Assembly (NCBI GenBank): GCA_019694165.1
Contig: JAIBCL010000048.1
Span: forward strand, 1 to 43,468
DNA length: 43,468 bases
Source of the DNA: Verrucomicrobiaceae bacterium
Lineage (GTDB): Bacteria; Verrucomicrobiota; Verrucomicrobiia; Verrucomicrobiales; Verrucomicrobiaceae
Reading direction: 5' to 3'
Shown: in pieces, positions 1 through 5,994 of the stretch
Position numbering within the stretch: the first letter of the stretch is position 1
Layout of the letters: each line of letters begins with the position of its first letter
Made by a program: the position numbers and the translations under genes
The notes under the pieces: model-generated
Databases searched by the model: none
Seen by the model: only the letters and a program-made list of their open reading frames with translations
Told to the model about the DNA's origin: nothing

Positions 1-669
1 AAGGGCGAGGGCGACACGATCACCAAAGAAGCCCTCTTCTACTACATCTACGGCCTGCTGCACTCCCCCGACTACCGCAGCCGCTACGCCGACAACCTCG
101 GCAAGGAACTCCCCCGCATCCCCGCCGTGAAGCGCTTCGCCGATTTCCAAGCCTTCTCCCAAGCCGGCCGCGACCTCGCCCACTGGCACCTCAATTACGA
201 GACCGTTGCCTGCTACGAAGGCGTGACGGTGGAAGGTGAGACAGACACTCCTGTCTGTCACTCCAAATCAGGCGGCAAAGCCGCGAAGCCCGACAAGAAG
301 CAGACAGGAGTGTCTGCGTCACGCTACCGCGTGGAGAAGATGAAATTCGCCAAGACCCGCGACCCCGAGACCAACAAGTCCATCAACGACAAGACCACCG
401 TCTTCTACAACGCCCACATCACCATCCGCGACATCCCCGAAGAAGCCTACGCCTACATCGTCAACGGCAAACCCGCCCTGGAATGGGTCATGGAACGCCA
501 GTCCGTCACCACCGACAAAGACAGCGGCATCGTGAACGACGCCAACCTCTGGGCCACCGAAACGATGCACAACCCCAGGTATCCCTTGGAACTCTTCCTG
601 CGCGTCATCACCGTGAGCCTGGAGACGATGAAGATCGTCAACCGGCTGCCGAAGCTTGAACTCATTTAA
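1..669 (+). CDS. Type ISP restriction-modification enzyme, C-terminal part (5' end outside window)
   Basis: The reading frame is open from base 1 and ends in TAA at 667-669, so the gene starts upstream of the window. The codons before the internal GTG at 127 already match the family (ITKEALFYYIYGLLHSPDY), so 127 is not a real start. The text matches the C-terminal target-recognition part of type ISP enzymes such as LlaBIII: the YGLLHSPDYRxRYxxxLxKELPRIP block, then LAHWHLNYE, the TDKDSGIVNDANLW block and the closing VITVSLETMKIV helix. These single-chain enzymes combine helicase/nuclease, N6-adenine methyltransferase and target recognition; only the last is visible here. An insert of about 30 residues near codon 80 (bases 235-320) carries a palindromic repeat and is probably not ancestral. 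The last 147 bases recur at 2350-2499. The assignment to the family is firm; activity cannot be judged from this piece. Confidence 0.88.
   Translation, partial: KGEGDTITKEALFYYIYGLLHSPDYRSRYADNLGKELPRIPAVKRFADFQAFSQAGRDLAHWHLNYETVACYEGVTVEGETDTPVCHSKSGGKAAKPDKKQTGVSASRYRVEKMKFAKTRDPETNKSINDKTTVFYNAHITIRDIPEEAYAYIVNGKPALEWVMERQSVTTDKDSGIVNDANLWATETMHNPRYPLELFLRVITVSLETMKIVNRLPKLELI
240..316. repeat. Palindromic mini-element inside the type ISP gene
   Basis: The 16-bp sequence CAGACACTCCTGTCTG at 242-257 is repeated as its exact reverse complement at 301-316. The left copy is itself a hairpin: 8-base arms at 240-247 and 252-259 around CTCC. The element lies in the coding region without breaking the frame and encodes a low-complexity stretch rich in T, S, K and G. 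It resembles the REP/MITE-type palindromes that are scattered in many genomes. Mobility is inferred, not shown. Confidence 0.7.
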
Positions 670-675
670 CTTTCC

Positions 676-2334
676 ATGAAAACCTCCCGACACCTCCCAC
701 TCGTTTTGGCATTGGCTCTAGCCTCTGCCGCTCACGGTATCACCTACGATCAATGGAAGGCGCAAGTCTTCACAACTCCCGAGGCGCAAAATTCCGCCAT
801 CAGTGGTGATCTGGCGGACCCTGACAAGGATGGCATGAACAACTTGTTGGAATATGCCCTGAACTCCGCCCCCAAGTCCGCCAACACCGCCCGGATGCCC
901 ATAGGCAGCAGAGCCGGGGGAAGTGGAGCCCTGACGCTCCAGTACACTCGCCACCGGGAGGCTCTGGACCTGGATTACGTCGTTGAGGTTTCCAACGACC
1001 TCGTGACCTGGTCAGGCGGCTTTGCGAACGTCTGGACGACGGATGCCGTGTCGGCGGACACGGTGACCGTCAGCGGTGTTTCCCAAGTGGTGACTGATTC
1101 GGTCACGGCAAACTCCCAAGTGCCTGCGGGTGCCGGAGCCAAGCAGTTTATGCGGCTGAAGGTGATCCGCTCTCCGAGGGCTGGAATCAATAACTCGATC
1201 ACGGCGGACGGGAACAGCCCTACCGCAATGCTAACAGGATGTTTTATTCCTCAAGGAAGCTACATGGGATACATCTCGAACTATATATTTGATCCTGTTG
1301 TGACGAACAGACCGGGCAATTCTCCGGCGAATTGGTATTTCGCAAACGTGACGCTTTACCACTTTGTGGAGACACAACCGGCGCTGGTTAAAGCGCACCT
1401 TAACCGGTACTTGGCTTATAAGCTGACGGATGGAACTCATCGCATCAAAGACCCCGACATATATTCCAATAACACGCTGTATGCGGTGAATTACTGGACC
1501 CTGTTCATGGACGTCAATGCCGACTCGGATGATGCTTATGCTGGGACCGTGCTTCGTCTCGCTGCAAAGTATCATCGGTTGAATCCAACGGACCCGTGGT
1601 TCTCCCAAAACAAACAGGCTCTCAAGGACATCGCATACTACAATATTGTGACTCAAACCAAGAGTCGTGAAGAAGATAAGGTCTATTTGAAAGCCTCGGA
1701 CTCGCAGAAGACCTTCAATGGATTGGTTCGAAACTACCAGCTTGTGTCCTCGTCAGCCAACGTTGGCTATTTGATGGACAATGTTCAGGCTTGGGCAGGG
1801 CTCAATGAATTCGCAGATGCACTCGAGATGGTGGAGGGGAATTCGGCAGATGTCATATATTTCCGAGCCTGGAGAGATTCGATACTCTCGGCAATTCATC
1901 GGATACTTTGGGATGATGTGAACCAAGCTTGGCGGCCTGATGATACAACCTCACTCGATCAGGTGGCTAACAAACATGTGATCAAGTCAGCACAGGGATC
2001 ACCCTTTTACTCGCCGGTCCATTGTCAGTTGTTCCCTGAGCTGCATGGGATGCCAGACGTCAGCGGAAACACCCAAGAAACTCAGAGGAAATACAACATG
2101 GCTTGGAAATGGGTCGTCACGCATATGCCAAACTGGACTTTGGATGCATCCTGGCCCTTGAGTGATCAGTTCTCCCACCTCGAAATTGCTGTGATTGCAG
2201 CCAAGCATGGAGAGAAGCAGAAGGTGGACGATTTTCTGAACATGGCTCGCGGTCGCTGGCTGCCGGGGGGGGCAGTGGTTAGAGGCACTGTGCTCGAACA
2301 AATCGGTTATTGGCAATGGCTCGTCGGGCACTGA
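676..2334 (+). CDS. Secreted protein with N-terminal DxDxDGxxN module and a helical domain
   Basis: The 552-aa protein starts with a clear signal peptide (MKTSRHLPLVLALALASAAHG). Residues about 22-165 form the verrucomicrobial module also found at the end of the giant protein at 8427-21341: YDQWKAQVF, then DPDKDGMNNLLEYALN, then DLDYVVEVSNDLVTW, then FMRLKV. Residues about 175-552 are rich in aromatic residues and predicted helix (for example NVTLYHFVETQPALVKAHLNR, YWTLFMDVNAD, WPLSDQFSHLEIAVIAAKHG), reminiscent of alpha/alpha-barrel carbohydrate-active enzymes; I could not assign a family. The gene starts 7 nt after the ISP stop and has visibly more A/T-rich codons than its neighbours. A G8 run (2265-2272) lies near its 3' end, in frame. 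It is sandwiched between two copies of the ISP 3' end, which suggests insertion. Confidence 0.8.
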   Translation: MKTSRHLPLVLALALASAAHGITYDQWKAQVFTTPEAQNSAISGDLADPDKDGMNNLLEYALNSAPKSANTARMPIGSRAGGSGALTLQYTRHREALDLDYVVEVSNDLVTWSGGFANVWTTDAVSADTVTVSGVSQVVTDSVTANSQVPAGAGAKQFMRLKVIRSPRAGINNSITADGNSPTAMLTGCFIPQGSYMGYISNYIFDPVVTNRPGNSPANWYFANVTLYHFVETQPALVKAHLNRYLAYKLTDGTHRIKDPDIYSNNTLYAVNYWTLFMDVNADSDDAYAGTVLRLAAKYHRLNPTDPWFSQNKQALKDIAYYNIVTQTKSREEDKVYLKASDSQKTFNGLVRNYQLVSSSANVGYLMDNVQAWAGLNEFADALEMVEGNSADVIYFRAWRDSILSAIHRILWDDVNQAWRPDDTTSLDQVANKHVIKSAQGSPFYSPVHCQLFPELHGMPDVSGNTQETQRKYNMAWKWVVTHMPNWTLDASWPLSDQFSHLEIAVIAAKHGEKQKVDDFLNMARGRWLPGGAVVRGTVLEQIGYWQWLVGH

Positions 2335-2349
2335 TAAACGCGCATATCT

Positions 2350-2499
2350 AGAGGCATCACCAACGACGCCAACCTCTGGATCACCAAAACGATGAACAAT
2401 CTCAAGTATCCCCTCGAACTCTTCCTCCGCGTCATCACCGTGAGCCTGAAGACGATGAAGATCGTGAATGGGCTGCCGAAGTTGCAGATCGATGGATAA
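2350..2499 (+). pseudogene. Displaced 3' end of a type ISP gene
   Basis: The frame reads GITNDANLWITKTMNN, then YPLELFLRVITVSLKTMKIV, ending in TAA at 2497-2499. It matches the last 49 codons of the gene ending at 669. By hand count 114 of 132 aligned bases are identical (523-654 against 2350-2481, about 86%). No start codon or upstream domains belong to it: the 552-aa gene lies directly before it in the same frame and stops at 2334. It is a fragment, either the original 3' end cut off by an insertion or the relic of a second ISP gene. Confidence 0.82.
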
Positions 2500-2818
2500 C
2501 GAAGACTCATCGCCCGAAGAAGAACCGGAAGACTCCATCGACGAGTACTTCCGGTGCCTGCCAACCCCTGAAGGCTGGGTCTTCCAAGTCGGCATTGTGG
2601 AATGGGATTCGCCTCACACGCCGCACATCAAATGGAAGGACTTCCGGAAATGGCAGCAGGAGCCGAGCACGAAACGCAAGGAACAGGCAAAAGCTGCCGC
2701 GGTGAAGAGGTGGTTCCGCACGTGCAGCTATTGCGGCGAATTGCACAACCTGGGTCACATGTACAACTGCAAAATGTGCCAAGGCTGCGCGACAGACGTG
2801 CTGGGAGTTGTTTATTGA
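2492..2818 (+). CDS. Small acidic protein with C-terminal zinc ribbon
   Basis: The predicted protein has 108 aa when started at ATG 2492 (MDNEDSSPEEEPEDSIDEYF), which overlaps the stop of the ISP remnant in another frame. An alternative ATG at 2468 would lie inside the remnant and adds an unlikely leader. The N-terminus is very acidic; the middle is basic and helical (KWQQEPSTKRKEQAKAAAVK); the C-terminus has five cysteines in C-x2-C and C-x2-C-x2-C spacing (CSYCG, CKMCQGC) with histidines between, which is a likely zinc-binding site. No family was recognised. The overlap with the ISP fragment suggests it once followed the restriction-modification gene as a co-transcribed small gene. Function is unknown. 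Confidence 0.6.
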   Translation: MDNEDSSPEEEPEDSIDEYFRCLPTPEGWVFQVGIVEWDSPHTPHIKWKDFRKWQQEPSTKRKEQAKAAAVKRWFRTCSYCGELHNLGHMYNCKMCQGCATDVLGVVY

Positions 2819-3104
2819 TTGGGCAGCGTGCTTCTTCGGAATCGCGTGCATTGACGGAACACCCGCAGCTTCACACAAGTTCTTCGATCAAAATGCAGGG
2901 ATGGCGAGGCGCTGCTCTGCCTTCTTTTGGTTCTCGGTCGCAGCCTTGGCGGCTCAGATGCTGGCGCGGCTGTCAATCGTCGGGTGGCTGGCGGTGCGTC
3001 ACCGACACATGAATCCGTGCCGAATTCGGCGGATCGCCGGGCCATCCTAGGGCGTCACCCTGGGGCATCCAGCAGCTTTCTCCTTCGTACAGGGGGCTGC
3101 GTGA
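2819..3104. other. Non-coding stretch, nothing recognised
   Basis: This stretch lies between the zinc-ribbon gene and the degenerate repeat array. Short open frames exist in several frames but none has a plausible start, family match or codon pattern. No terminator or RNA gene was recognised. Confidence 0.5.
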
Positions 3105-3467
3105 CCTGGAAAAACCCGGTCTTTGACCTCGGACAACGGTGTCTGCGAGCCCGCAGAGGGGGCCTTTCTGTCGGAAGAGGGCGGTTTTCTGCCCGAAGAA
3201 CGCGATCTTCCGCCAGAAGAATGCGTTCTGTGACCTCGCAGAAGGGTATCTGTCACCCCGCAGAAGGGTGTCTGTGACCCGACATAACGGTATTTTCTGG
3301 CGGAAGAAGGCGGTCTGTCACCCGACTGTGGGGTGTCTTCTGTCAGACGAGACCGGTCTGCGAGCCGGAAGAAGGGTATTTTTTTTCTCGACAAAGGCGG
3401 GTCAAATCTGGCAGAAAGGGCATTGTCAACCGGAGTGGGCAATCACCCGGCGGCAAATGGTCTTCAA
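3105..3467. repeat. Degenerate tandem array of about 17 units of 21-22 bp
   Basis: The sequence can be cut into consecutive units ending in a TCTG, TCTGTCA or TCTGCGA-like block and starting with CC/GC plus a GAAGAAGG-like core. Units begin at 3105, 3127, 3149, 3171, 3192, 3213, 3234, 3256, 3278, 3300, 3321, 3343, 3364, 3391, 3411, 3429 and 3446. Most are 21 or 22 bp. Unit 13 is 27 bp because of a T8 run (3379-3386), and units 14-16 shrink to 20, 18 and 17 bp. Several units can pair a CAGAA-like left part with a TTCTG-like right part (clearest at 3213-3233). Two units (3234-3255 and 3256-3277) are nearly identical; the rest are strongly diverged. The array ends about 10 bp before the probable ATG of the XRE regulator at 3478. 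Role unknown: operator array, structured RNA or decayed satellite are all possible. Confidence 0.7.
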
Positions 3468-3477
3468 CCTCCCAGCC

Positions 3478-3849
3478 ATGAAGATGTCTCCCATGACCCC
3501 TGCGGCGCGCTTGGACGAAAAAGACCGGCGCTACCGGCGATTGATGGGACTTTACATCAACGAGCTGCGCATCCGGCGCGGGATGTCGCAGGATGATCTG
3601 GCAGGAAAATCGGGTCTCTCACGGACGGAAATCCACAACATCGAGCATGGTCTGACCTCGCAGCTTGTGACGACGATGTGGCGGGTGTGCGATGGGCTGA
3701 ACATGCCCTATGGCGAGGTGGTGACGCACATGGATTACGTGATGGACCATCCGGAGTGCCAGCCACCGCACCTGAGGCTGAAAACGATGCGTGGCATGAA
3801 AAGCCGGAAGGTCCACGCCAATGACGGTGAAAGCGGTAGCAGCCGGTGA
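3478..3849 (+). CDS. XRE-family (Cro/C1-type) helix-turn-helix regulator
   Basis: The predicted protein has 123 aa from ATG 3478. Residues about 25-80 form a Cro/C1 HTH: LYINELRIRRGMSQDDLA, GLSRTEIHNIEHG, then a LVTTMWRVCDGLNMPYGEV helix pair. The family binds DNA as a dimer, usually at repeated or palindromic operators. The frame stays open far upstream to 3139, but that part translates the degenerate repeat array and shows no protein signal. ATGs at 3457, 3478 and 3484 are the realistic starts; none has a Shine-Dalgarno sequence, so the start is uncertain by a few codons. The C-terminal tail is basic (RLKTMRGMKSRKVH). Its position directly after the repeat array suggests the array could be its own operator; this is inference. 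Confidence 0.8.
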   Translation: MKMSPMTPAARLDEKDRRYRRLMGLYINELRIRRGMSQDDLAGKSGLSRTEIHNIEHGLTSQLVTTMWRVCDGLNMPYGEVVTHMDYVMDHPECQPPHLRLKTMRGMKSRKVHANDGESGSSR

Positions 3850-3970
3850 TGAAATGGCGGCCGACGTGACGCTGCCGCGATGCCTCTGAGATTCGACTCC
3901 AACCCTGCGCTCCGAATGGATCAAGGGCTGCGTTTTGACTCCGAGCCGGCTCCGTCCTTACCAACCCAAC

Positions 3971-3975
3971 GGAGG
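3971..3975 (+). promoter_or_regulatory. Shine-Dalgarno GGAGG deciding the start at 3985
   Basis: GGAGG lies nine bases before the ATG at 3985 and supports that start over the in-frame ATG at 3880. Few other genes in the window have a comparable site. Confidence 0.65.
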
Positions 3976-3984
3976 AACAAGACC

Positions 3985-4611
3985 ATGACCAAATTCAGAC
4001 TGGAACTGAGCCGGAAGAAACCCGGCGACAAGCTGGCGATGGGCACGACGCACATCACGAGCATGACGGGGAACACGAACTACCCGCAGGCCACGCGGGT
4101 GCCGACGGATGCGCAGGTGCAGACGGCGCAGGATGATCTGGCTGCGGCCAATGCCGCGGTGGATGCGGCGGAGATCGTGTGGAAGCAGAAAATCCAGGTG
4201 CGCGATGAGAAGGAGGCCATCTGGGACACGGTGATCACGGCGCGCGCGAACAATTGCGAGGCGGTGACGCCCAATGATCTGGCGGCGCTGGCCAGCACGG
4301 GCTTCCCGCTGCGCAGCGCGGGCACTCCGGTGGGCGATCTGCCCGCACCGGTGGATCTGCGCGCGGAGGCCGGTGCCGATGAGGGCGGCATCGACCTGCG
4401 CTGCAAGCCGGTGACGGGTGCGAGCAGCTACGAGTGGCAGTGCCGCCTCCATGCGGGTGAGCCGGCCTGGCAGGCGGCCAAGATGAGCACGACCAGCCGG
4501 ATCTCGGTCACGGGCCTGACGCCGGGCACGCTCTATGCCTTCCGCGTGCGCGCCATCGGTGCCGCGGGTCCCGGCGCGTGGAGTGACGAGGCGGTGGAAC
4601 GCGCCCCGTGA
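3985..4611 (+). CDS. Fibronectin type III domain protein with Ala-rich helical N-terminus
   Basis: The predicted protein has 208 aa. The N-terminus (MTKFRLELSRKKPGDKLAMG) has no signal peptide. Residues about 35-95 are Ala-rich and heptad-like (QDDLAAANAAVDAAEIVWKQK), probably a helical or coiled segment. Residues about 118-206 form a single fibronectin III sandwich with the typical ending: W at the EW strand, then VTGLTPGTLYAFRVRAIGAAG and WSDEAVE. Such proteins are usually binding modules; no catalytic motif is seen. It precedes the collagen-like gene by 114 bp in the same direction, and the two may be transcribed together. Cellular location is unclear because no export signal is visible. 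Confidence 0.75.
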   Translation: MTKFRLELSRKKPGDKLAMGTTHITSMTGNTNYPQATRVPTDAQVQTAQDDLAAANAAVDAAEIVWKQKIQVRDEKEAIWDTVITARANNCEAVTPNDLAALASTGFPLRSAGTPVGDLPAPVDLRAEAGADEGGIDLRCKPVTGASSYEWQCRLHAGEPAWQAAKMSTTSRISVTGLTPGTLYAFRVRAIGAAGPGAWSDEAVERAP

Positions 4612-4725
4612 GGTGCGGCACCGGAGGCGCACGTCGAACGGCAGGTACACGCTGCGTCGTGTCCGTGAATCCGATCCCAACGTCAAGAGCCGGACGCGGC
4701 GCAGCGCGTCCCTGCCGGTAACACC

Positions 4726-5304
4726 ATGTCCTACGACCCGACCTTTCCTGCCGACCATGCGCTGATCGAATCCGCGCCGTTTCGGAATCAGTTCCAAAGC
4801 CTCAAGGCGCTCATCGACGCTGGCGTCCCGGGACCGCAAGGCCCGGCTGGTCCGCAAGGGCCGCCGGGAGACCCTGGAGGTCCGCCAGGTCCCCAAGGGC
4901 CGCAGGGTATTGACGGGTCGCCAGGCCCGCAGGGTCCGCCAGGACCGTCTGGTCCACAGGGCAACGACGGCGCGCAAGGGCCGCCCGGTGCCGCCGGAGC
5001 CGATAGTCCGGCAGGCCCCCAAGGCCTGCAAGGTCCACCCGGACCGCAGGGTGATCCCGGTGGCCCGCAGGGTCCGCCCGGTCCTCAGGGGAACGATGGC
5101 GTGCAAGGCCCCCCCGGTCCCGCAGGTGCGGATGGCCCGCAAGGCCCGCCCGGTGAAGTGACCAACGCGCAGCTACTGACCGCCATCGCCGGCACCAGCA
5201 GCAACACGAATGCGGTGGCAACGCTCGACACCCCTTTTGCCGATCCCGATGCGGAGTCGCTGCGCCAGAAGCTCAACGAGTTCCTGCTCGCGGCGCGGCG
5301 GTGA
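4726..5304 (+). CDS. Collagen-like protein (Gly-X-Y repeats), copy 1
   Basis: The predicted protein has 192 aa. Residues 1-33 form a short head (MSYDPTFPADHALIE, then FRNQFQSLKALIDAG). Residues about 34-145 are continuous Gly-X-Y triplets rich in GPQ, GPP and GND, expected to fold as a triple helix. The tail after GEV (QLLTAIAGTSSNTNAVATLD, then SLRQKLNEFLLAARR) may serve trimerisation. No signal peptide is visible. The same head and tail occur in the gene at 42666-43156, so the two are paralogues. In this copy the Gly-X-Y frame is intact. Bacterial collagen-like proteins are commonly surface or structural components; the role here is not known. Confidence 0.85.
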   Translation: MSYDPTFPADHALIESAPFRNQFQSLKALIDAGVPGPQGPAGPQGPPGDPGGPPGPQGPQGIDGSPGPQGPPGPSGPQGNDGAQGPPGAAGADSPAGPQGLQGPPGPQGDPGGPQGPPGPQGNDGVQGPPGPAGADGPQGPPGEVTNAQLLTAIAGTSSNTNAVATLDTPFADPDAESLRQKLNEFLLAARR

Positions 5305-5321
5305 TGGAGCATGGAGCGCAG

Positions 5322-5405
5322 ACCTCTGACCTCTGATCTCTGACCTCTGATCTCTGACCTCTGATCTCTAACCTCTGATCTCTAACCTCTGATCTCTGGC
5401 ATCTG
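5322..5405. repeat. Heptamer tandem repeat (about 12 units)
   Basis: Consecutive 7-mers alternate ACCTCTG and ATCTCTG (with A in place of the last G in two units) from 5322; the last unit is GCATCTG. The higher-order period is 14 bp. It lies in the space after the collagen-like gene, and there is no coding in it. Such simple repeats can change copy number by slippage. Confidence 0.85.
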
Positions 5406-5424
5406 ACGCTGGGGTTCAAGGAGC

Positions 5425-5441
5425 GGCGCTTTTCAAGCGCC
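5425..5441. repeat. Perfect hairpin between convergent genes
   Basis: GGCGCTT at 5425-5431, loop TTC, and AAGCGCC at 5435-5441 make a perfect 7-bp stem. It lies between the collagen-like gene (+) and the Dabb lipoprotein gene (-), where a bidirectional terminator would be useful, but neither side has a proper T run. It could equally be a dispersed palindromic repeat. Confidence 0.5.
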
Positions 5442-5564
5442 GGGGCGGTTGGACACCACCTTTCCTTGAATTGACGAGTGGTCGCTGACCAATCACCAAT
5501 GCCCCATTAGCACTGGTGGCGCAGAATTGATCGACTCGCGCGACGAGGTCGAGGCCGGGACGGC

Positions 5565-5966
5565 TCAATCGATCACGAAATCATACACCTGCACCTTCTT
5601 CGCCATGGGCAGGAGCTGTTCTTTGACGGCTTTTTGGTGGATGGGATTCTGCTCGTAGCGGTCGAGGGCGGCTTGATTGGCGAAGCGCATCACAAAGCCG
5701 ACGTCGTAGGTCGAGTCCACGATAGGACGCTTGCTCGGGAGCATCTGGCCGACGGTGACGGTTTCGACCTCGGGGATCTCGGTCTTCAGCTTCTTCGCTG
5801 CGGCGATGAGCTTCTGCCGGTCGCCTTGGTCACCGGGCTTCTTCAGCCAGACAAAGACGGTGTGAGCGATCTTCCCGCGCTGGCTGCCGGAGAAGGGGCA
5901 CGAGCTGCAGGAAGAAAGAAGCGCGGCGGTGCTGAGCGCGATGACGAGATGACGGAGTGGTTTCAT
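5565..5966 (-). CDS. Dabb (stress-responsive alpha/beta-barrel) domain lipoprotein
   Basis: The predicted protein has 133 aa from ATG 5966. Residues 1-20 are a lipoprotein signal: MKPLRHLVIALSTAALLSSC with lipobox LSSC and acylated Cys20. Residues about 33-133 match the Dabb domain: HTVFVWLKKPGD at the start, an EIPEVETVTVGQ strand, a TYDVGFVMRFANQAALDRYE block and a QVYDFVID end. Dabb proteins are dimeric ferredoxin-like barrels, a fold shared with some enzymes of small aromatic substrates; the exact role is usually unknown. An upstream in-frame ATG at 6086 would overlap the Uma2 gene and hide the signal peptide, so it is rejected. The Uma2 gene lies just upstream on the same strand (29 bp gap). 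Confidence 0.85.
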   Translation of the reverse strand: MKPLRHLVIALSTAALLSSCSSCPFSGSQRGKIAHTVFVWLKKPGDQGDRQKLIAAAKKLKTEIPEVETVTVGQMLPSKRPIVDSTYDVGFVMRFANQAALDRYEQNPIHQKAVKEQLLPMAKKVQVYDFVID

Positions 5967-5994
5967 GCTGTGAGCGATTGGGATTTGAGATTCT

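Noticed and set aside
2468..2491. ATG 2468 as start of the zinc-ribbon gene
   Set aside because: It would add eight residues coded entirely by the ISP remnant; ATG 2492 gives the acidic N-terminus directly.
3105..3467. CRISPR array
   Set aside because: Units follow each other without unique spacers, are only 21-22 bp long and strongly diverged; no cas gene is nearby.
3139..3849. A 236-aa protein starting at 3139
   Set aside because: The first 113 codons only translate the degenerate repeats; other frames are open there too, so openness reflects composition. The HTH protein fits a start at or near 3478.
4691..4710. Terminator between the fibronectin and collagen-like genes
   Set aside because: GGACGC/GCGTCC can pair but no T run follows, and the genes may be co-transcribed.
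3958..5142. A 394-aa minus-strand protein opposite the fibronectin and collagen-like genes
   Set aside because: It is a basic, Arg/Thr-rich antisense shadow of GC-rich Gly-X-Y codons with no family pattern.
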